Shown one piece after another: positions 59,566 through 64,000 of a stretch of DNA of 64,000 nucleotides. The notes below the pieces were generated by a model, which was not told the DNA's origin, made no database searches, and saw only the letters and a program-made list of their open reading frames with translations. Position 1 is the first letter of the stretch. Each line of letters opens with the position of its first letter. Both the position numbers and the translations under genes were made by a program. The stretch lies in contig NZ_LGSI01000050.1 of assembly GCF_001698815.1 (NCBI RefSeq), forward strand, positions 124,001 through 188,000, given 5' to 3'. This DNA is from Pseudomonas syringae. Lineage in GTDB: Bacteria > Pseudomonadota > Gammaproteobacteria > Pseudomonadales > Pseudomonadaceae.

Positions 59566-60194
59566 AGCAGCGCCAGCGTGGTTTCACGCTGCTGGAAATC
59601 CTCCTGGTGCTGAGCCTGATGGGAGTGCTGATGGCCTTGGTCGGCGGCGCGTTGCTGGGGGCCAATCGCGCGGTGCTCAAAGCGCAGCGTTACACCACCA
59701 GTCTGGACGAAATGCGTGCGGCGCAGCGCTTCTTGCGCAGTTCCATCGGCCAGGCGTTGCCGTTGGACAGTTCGGAAGACGACAGCGAAAGCAGCGGCTT
59801 TTTTGTCGGCTCGGCGCAACGTTTGCAGTTCGTGGCCACCTTGCCCGGCACTCTGGGCGGCGGCATTCAGCTGCATACGCTGGAGTTGAGCGGCGCCGAA
59901 GGCAAACGTGATCTGCAGGTGGCCTTCGCCCAGGTTCAGTCCAGCGCCGACGGCACGGTCGCCAAACCCTGGGGCGACCCGCAAGTGCTGGTGCATGACG
60001 TTGAAGAGCTGCAACTCAGCTATCGCGGCGTGTCACCCAAGGGTGAAGCGACAGGCTGGATCAGCGATTGGCCGTGGCCGACGCGTCTGCCCCGCGCCGT
60101 GCGTATCGACGCCAAGGTCAATGGCCCGGTGCCGTGGCTGACGGAAGTAGTCGCCCTGCGTCTGGATCTATCCGGCGGAGCGGGCGGCCAATGA
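59562..60194 (+). CDS. gspJ: Type II secretion minor pseudopilin GspJ
   Basis: 210 residues. GTG start overlapping the gspI stop (GTGA). MKQRQRG|FTLLEILLVLSLMGVLMA, Glu5 present. Globular part includes LQLSYRGVSPKGEATGWISD and LPRAVRIDAKVNG, characteristic of GspJ. Confidence 0.9.
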   Translation: MKQRQRGFTLLEILLVLSLMGVLMALVGGALLGANRAVLKAQRYTTSLDEMRAAQRFLRSSIGQALPLDSSEDDSESSGFFVGSAQRLQFVATLPGTLGGGIQLHTLELSGAEGKRDLQVAFAQVQSSADGTVAKPWGDPQVLVHDVEELQLSYRGVSPKGEATGWISDWPWPTRLPRAVRIDAKVNGPVPWLTEVVALRLDLSGGAGGQ

Positions 60195-60913
60195 AACACG
60201 AACGGGGCGTTGCCTTGCTGCTGGTGCTGTGGGCGCTGGCCTTGCTCAGTTTGTTGCTGGGCGGGTTGGCGGGTTGGGTACAGCTGGAAACCCGTCAGGC
60301 GCTGTTCGCCCGCCAGCATACCCAGGCGCTGCTGGCGGCCGAAGCGGGTTTGGCGCTGGCGGTGCAGGGGCTGGCCGATCCGGCCCAGCGCAAGCGTTGG
60401 ATCGCCGATGGCCGGGACATCGCCCTGCGTTTCGATGACGCGCAACTGTTGGTCAGCGTGCGCAGCGAGCGCGGCAAGCTGGATTTGAACAGCGCGGTGG
60501 TCGGCGATATCGCGCGAGTGGCGCAGGCGTGCGGGGCGGGTAAAGACCAGGCCGCGGCCATGGCCCAGGCGCTGGACGGCCGGCGTGGCAATGGCTCGCC
60601 GCCCTTGAGGGTGATTGAAGAAGTGCGCCAGCTGCCGGGCATGACTCAGGCGCTCTACCTGCGCCTGCTGCCGGAAGTGACCTTGTGGAGCGGGATGGAT
60701 CGGCCCGATCCGGCCTTTGCTTCGGGCTTGGTGCGCCGGGCGTTGAACCTGCCGAATCAGAGCGCGGTTGGCGCCGATGCGGGACAGGTGTTGATGATCG
60801 ATAGTCGGGCACAACGCGCGGGCGGCTTTGCGGCCCGTTTGCAAACCACTGTTTTATTGAGCCCATCGGAGGGAAGCGCACAGCCTTATCGGGTGCTGCG
60901 TTGGCAAGAATGA
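60191..60913 (+). CDS. gspK: Type II secretion minor pseudopilin GspK
   Basis: 240 residues. MKHERG|VALLLVLWALALLSLLL lacks Glu5, the GspK-specific feature that places it at the tip. KLDLNSAVVGDIARVAQACG and the TSS GspK-type alpha domain follow. Shorter than typical GspK (about 320). ATG overlaps the gspJ stop (ATGA). Start chosen there although an upstream in-frame region is open. Confidence 0.9.
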   Translation: MKHERGVALLLVLWALALLSLLLGGLAGWVQLETRQALFARQHTQALLAAEAGLALAVQGLADPAQRKRWIADGRDIALRFDDAQLLVSVRSERGKLDLNSAVVGDIARVAQACGAGKDQAAAMAQALDGRRGNGSPPLRVIEEVRQLPGMTQALYLRLLPEVTLWSGMDRPDPAFASGLVRRALNLPNQSAVGADAGQVLMIDSRAQRAGGFAARLQTTVLLSPSEGSAQPYRVLRWQE

Positions 60914-61983
60914 ATCGACTTATTTCAGCGCGGCTGACGACGCTGCCAGCGCCGATATTGGCTCTGGTCGAACGCATCGCCCAGGAGTGGCGCGGCAGTC
61001 TGCTGCAACGCGGCTGGCACTTGTGGCTGGTCGAGTTGCGCGCCTGTCTGCCGCAGAAACTGCAACGGTTGTTGATCCACGACACGCCGGAGCAGCTGCA
61101 CGCCTGGCCGTTGACCGCAGCGTTGCCGGTGCTGCCTGCCGAGGTGCAGCAGATTCTTCTCCTGCCACCCTCGGCGGTGCTGGTGCAAACCCTGCAACTA
61201 CCGCTGGCAGCCGCGCGCAATCTGGCCACCGTAGTGGGTTATGAGCTGGACCGCTTTACTCCGTTCGACGCTTCGCAACTGTACTTCGTGGCGCGTCAGG
61301 AACGCCGCAATGCCGGTTCGATTGAGGTCACGCTGGTGGCCATTTTGCGCGAGCGGCTGGATCAGATTCTCGCCGAATGCGCAGCCCTCGGGTTGCAACC
61401 GCATGCCGTGGATGTCGGCGGTGGCGACGACCAGCGCATGGGCATCGACTTGCTGCCGATTCCGCTGCGTCCCCGCCAGCGCCGCAGCGGTCTGGGCTTG
61501 CAACGCAAACTTGCCTGGCTGTGCGGCGGCTTGCTGATCGCCGCCATGCTGCTGTGGCTCGACGACCGTCAGCGCCTGTTAACCGAGATGGAAAACACGG
61601 TTCAAGCGCAGAAATCCCAGGTCGCCGAAGTGCAGAAAATCCGTCAGCAACTGACCAACACCCGTGGCGCCGCCAATTACCTGATCCGCCGCAAAGCCGC
61701 GCAGCCGCCGCTGGCCGCGCTGCTCAACGAGCTGACCGCCTGCCTGCCGCGCGACACCTGGATCGACCAACTGGAAATCAATGACAGCGCCGAAGTGTCT
61801 TTCTCCGGGCAGAGCGCCAAGGCCAGTGCCTTGATCGCGCGGATCAAGGATTGCCACAGCCTGGAGAACGCGCAGTTCCAGGGCGTGATTCAACCCGACG
61901 CGCAAACCGGCAAGGATCATTTTTCCTTGCGCGCCCACCTGCATCAGGAGGCCGCCGATGCGCCGACCACTGACACCCCGTGA
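60910..61983 (+). CDS. gspL: Type II secretion platform protein GspL (PilM/PilN-like)
   Basis: 357 residues. Cytoplasmic actin-like domain (about 1-190, LPLAAARNLATVVGYELDRF), one transmembrane helix (LAWLCGGLLIAAMLLWL, about residue 205), then a coiled coil and a PilN-like periplasmic domain (LNELTACLPRDTWIDQLEIN). Start ATG at 60910 overlaps the gspK stop (ATGA); a TTG nine bases earlier is less likely. Its 3' end overlaps gspM by 26 bp. Confidence 0.88.
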   Translation: MNRLISARLTTLPAPILALVERIAQEWRGSLLQRGWHLWLVELRACLPQKLQRLLIHDTPEQLHAWPLTAALPVLPAEVQQILLLPPSAVLVQTLQLPLAAARNLATVVGYELDRFTPFDASQLYFVARQERRNAGSIEVTLVAILRERLDQILAECAALGLQPHAVDVGGGDDQRMGIDLLPIPLRPRQRRSGLGLQRKLAWLCGGLLIAAMLLWLDDRQRLLTEMENTVQAQKSQVAEVQKIRQQLTNTRGAANYLIRRKAAQPPLAALLNELTACLPRDTWIDQLEINDSAEVSFSGQSAKASALIARIKDCHSLENAQFQGVIQPDAQTGKDHFSLRAHLHQEAADAPTTDTP

Positions 61984-62569
61984 ACGTCGCGGCGCGGCGT
62001 TGATCGTGCTGTCTCTGGTGCTCTGCGCCGGTTACTGGCTGCTGGTCGACAGCTGGTTCGCCGGACCGCTGCGGGATATGAACGAGCAGGCCGAGCAGTT
62101 GCGTGAACAGCAGCAACGCTATGCCGGTCTGCTGCGCCAGGGCGATTCGCTGAAACAACAACTGGAGCAAGCCCGCAACGATCCGGCGAGCAGCACCAGC
62201 CTGTTGCCTGGCGAAGACCCAAGCGCCGTCGCCGCCGACTTGATGCAACGCATCGCCGACCTGATCAACCGCCACGCCAGCACCGGCGCCGGTTGCAGCC
62301 TGACCCAGCGCATGCCGATCACCCCTGAACAGGATGGCGCCGAGCCCTATCGGCAGGTGAAAGTCAGTCTCACCCTGGAATGCGGCATCGAGCCGCTGAC
62401 GGTGATCCTGCATGAGCTGGAATACCAGCGGCCGTTTTTGTTCGTCGATGAAATGAGCGTGCGCCGCGACGCCAACGCCCCAGCCAAGGGCGGTGCGGGC
62501 AAGCTGGTGGCGCATCTGCTGGTGCGCGGATATCTGCAACCAGCCGCCATTGTGGAGACCGCGCCATGA
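61958..62569 (+). CDS. gspM: Type II secretion protein GspM (subtype b)
   Basis: 203 residues. One N-terminal membrane helix (GAALIVLSLVLCAGYWLLVD), then a Gln/Glu-rich coiled coil (NEQAEQLREQQQRYAGLLRQ) and a ferredoxin-like domain (VILHELEYQRPFLFVDEMSV). Matches GspM of the GspMb type. Starts 26 bp inside gspL. Confidence 0.85.
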   Translation: MRRPLTPRERRGAALIVLSLVLCAGYWLLVDSWFAGPLRDMNEQAEQLREQQQRYAGLLRQGDSLKQQLEQARNDPASSTSLLPGEDPSAVAADLMQRIADLINRHASTGAGCSLTQRMPITPEQDGAEPYRQVKVSLTLECGIEPLTVILHELEYQRPFLFVDEMSVRRDANAPAKGGAGKLVAHLLVRGYLQPAAIVETAP

Positions 62570-63090
62570 TCGGTTCATTACGGGCTGCTGAAATGAGCCT
62601 GCTGGGCGTCGTGCTGGTTCTGGGTTTGCTGATCGCCGGCATTCTCGGCGGCGTGGCTGATTCGCCTGGCTGGTTGCCGGAAAGAGCACCGCGCAACCTG
62701 ATCGATGACGCGGGCAAAACCCATGTCGCGCCCAACGCCAGCCTGCAAAGCCTGTCGACAACCTGGCAAGCGCCGCTGTTCAGCACCGACCGCAGCCCGG
62801 ATCGCTCGACCCAGCAAGCCCAGGTTTCCAATCTTGCCGGTCTGACCCTGACCGGCGTGATGATCGACGGCGACCTGCGTGTGGCGCTGATCAAGCGCGC
62901 CGATGGCCCGCCACTGAAAATTCACCAGGGCCAGGCGCTGCCCAATGGTTGGAAGCTCGACCAACTGACCCCGATGCAAGCCGATTTTTCTTCCGATGGC
63001 CGCACTCAGACCCTGAGCCTGCGCGCTCCGCGTTTGCCGCCGCCGTCCAACACACCCCCTATTTCTCTTCCCCGTGAGTCCACCCCGTGA
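62566..63090 (+). CDS. gspN: Type II secretion GspN/GspC-like protein with HR domain
   Basis: 174 residues. N-terminal membrane helix (LLGVVLVLGLLIAGILGGVA), Pro/Ser linker, and an HR-type domain (LAGLTLTGVMIDGDLRVALI, then GQALPNGWKLDQLTPMQADF) as found in GspC, but without a PDZ domain. This is the XpsN-type substitute for GspC that links the platform to the secretin. ATG overlaps the gspM stop by four bases (ATGA). Confidence 0.78.
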   Translation: MIGSLRAAEMSLLGVVLVLGLLIAGILGGVADSPGWLPERAPRNLIDDAGKTHVAPNASLQSLSTTWQAPLFSTDRSPDRSTQQAQVSNLAGLTLTGVMIDGDLRVALIKRADGPPLKIHQGQALPNGWKLDQLTPMQADFSSDGRTQTLSLRAPRLPPPSNTPPISLPRESTP

Positions 63091-64000
63091 TCGCTACTTT
63101 TCCAGGAGTCCGTAACATAGCCACCTTGCGCACCCCCATGCTGTGCCTTGCTACCGCTGTCGCCCTCGGCGGCTGCGCGTCTCCTTCCAGTTCTGTCGAT
63201 CAGGATGACGGCCTGATGCGCGAGGCGCTGCAAGGCACCGGTGCGCAACGGGCCCCGGTGGATCCACGCAGCGAGCTGCCGCCAGCCGATACTCAGCAAC
63301 CGCAGGCCGCCACCGCGCCTTCGCGGCAGTTGATCCGTGGCAATCAGCAATTCGTGCGTAAACCGGCAGCGGCGCCTGCGGCGCGGGCGGGGGAGAGCGG
63401 CGACATCGTGTTCAACTTCACCAATCAGCCGATTGAGGCGGTGATCAACAGCGTCATGGGCGACTTGCTGCACGAGAACTACAGCATTGCCCAGGGCGTG
63501 AAGGGCGACGTGAGTTTTTCCACGTCCAAGCCGGTGAACAAGAAGCAGGCGCTGTCGATTCTGGAAACGCTGCTGTCCTGGACTGACAACGCCATGATCA
63601 AACAGGGTGATCGCTACGTGATCCTGCCTGCCAGTCAGGCGGTGGCCGGCAAGCTGGTTCCGGAAATGGCCGTGGCGCAGCCGTCCAACGGCATGTCTGC
63701 GCGGCTATTTCCATTGCGCTACATCTCGGCCACGGAAATGCAGAAACTGCTCAAGCCTTTCGCCCGGGAAAACGCCTTCCTGCTGGTGGACCCGGCGCGC
63801 AATGTGTTGAGCCTGGCCGGTACGCCGGACGAACTGGCCAACTATCAGGAAACCATCGACACCTTCGATGTGGACTGGCTCAAAGGCATGTCGGTGGGCG
63901 TGTACGGCCTGCAGCGTGCGTCGGTCGGCGAGCTGATGCCCGAGTTGCAGAAAATGTTCGGTCCCGACAGCGGCATGCCATTGGCGGGCATGGTGCGTTT
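63087..64000 (+). CDS. gspD: Type II secretion secretin GspD, lipoprotein type (partial)
   Basis: First 304 residues; the gene runs off the window. GTG start overlapping the gspN stop (GTGA). The N terminus carries a lipoprotein signal: TPMLCLATAVALGGCASPSS with lipobox LGGC. A low-complexity Ala/Pro/Gln linker follows, then the N0 domain (IVFNFTNQPIEAVINSVMGD, YSIAQGVKGDVSFSTSKPVN) and the first N domains (LFPLRYISATEMQKLLKPFA). The lipid anchor makes it a self-piloting liposecretin, as in HxcQ and XpsD. Confidence 0.93.
   Translation, partial: MIATFPGVRNIATLRTPMLCLATAVALGGCASPSSSVDQDDGLMREALQGTGAQRAPVDPRSELPPADTQQPQAATAPSRQLIRGNQQFVRKPAAAPAARAGESGDIVFNFTNQPIEAVINSVMGDLLHENYSIAQGVKGDVSFSTSKPVNKKQALSILETLLSWTDNAMIKQGDRYVILPASQAVAGKLVPEMAVAQPSNGMSARLFPLRYISATEMQKLLKPFARENAFLLVDPARNVLSLAGTPDELANYQETIDTFDVDWLKGMSVGVYGLQRASVGELMPELQKMFGPDSGMPLAGMVR

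Noticed and set aside
1..64000. CRISPR arrays, tRNA or rRNA genes, prophage or integrase genes, transposase or RAYT genes
   Set aside because: None found: no regularly spaced direct repeats, no cloverleaf-type sequences recognised, and no mobile-element protein motifs.

Overview
The window is ordinary high-GC pseudomonad chromosome. An OprD porin, pob/pca genes for 4-hydroxybenzoate, many LysR regulators, DUF1652 and DUF6482 genes, and REP hairpins of the GTAGGAGCGG / GTTGGAGCGAGG type in most longer gaps point to Pseudomonas, probably the fluorescens/syringae lineage (inference). I see no tRNA, rRNA, CRISPR, prophage or transposase gene.

Layout. 0-10 kb: end of an amino-acid ABC transporter operon, a LysR/dicarboxylate-symporter pair, an OprD porin with a signal-peptide-bearing argininosuccinate-lyase-like protein, a GhrA-like reductase, and a tartrate/D-malate dehydrogenase with its LysR regulator. 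10-28 kb: a nitrogen-compound region. It has an orphan polyamine-type binding protein with a GMC oxidoreductase, an aldehyde dehydrogenase, a HAD dehalogenase-like gene, a PuuB-like oxidoreductase with a cupin, an Lrp regulator, a degenerate HAD protein, and a GabT / GabD / PotFGHI-like transporter run, which suggests uptake and oxidation of a polyamine, GABA or similar amine. 28-38 kb: an almost complete route from 4-hydroxybenzoate to beta-ketoadipate enol-lactone hydrolysis (pobA, AraC regulator, pcaQ, pcaHG, pcaK, pcaB, pcaD, pcaC); pcaIJ and pcaF are not here. 38-51 kb: ArsB-type and MFS transporters, a triple-PAS LuxR regulator, DUF1652/DUF6482 genes, an SDR, an alpha-ketoglutarate semialdehyde dehydrogenase, two GNAT acetyltransferases and a nitrate/sulfonate/thiamine-precursor-type ABC transporter. 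51-64 kb: a TetR regulator, a large exported GH3/PA14 beta-glucosidase, a small exported Thr/Lys-rich protein and a type II secretion operon in the order E-F-G-H-I-J-K-L-M-N-D, cut by the window edge inside the secretin gene.

Most striking observations: (i) a dispersed, REP-associated element of about 180 bp in two copies (before pcaD and before a GNAT gene) whose central hairpin is kept by compensating base changes; (ii) a HAD-fold protein in the amine operon that has lost its catalytic residues, beside an intact paralogue; (iii) a predicted periplasmic lyase of the fumarase/ASL superfamily; (iv) a type II secretion operon in Xanthomonas xps order with a lipoprotein secretin and a GspE without the usual cysteine zinc module; (v) an almost identical upstream element in front of both the binding protein and first permease of the amine transporter; (vi) a twin-arginine, histidine-rich ABC binding protein.

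Starts were chosen from ribosome-binding sites, overlaps and family length. Gene functions rest on recognised motifs and family resemblance; no database search was run.
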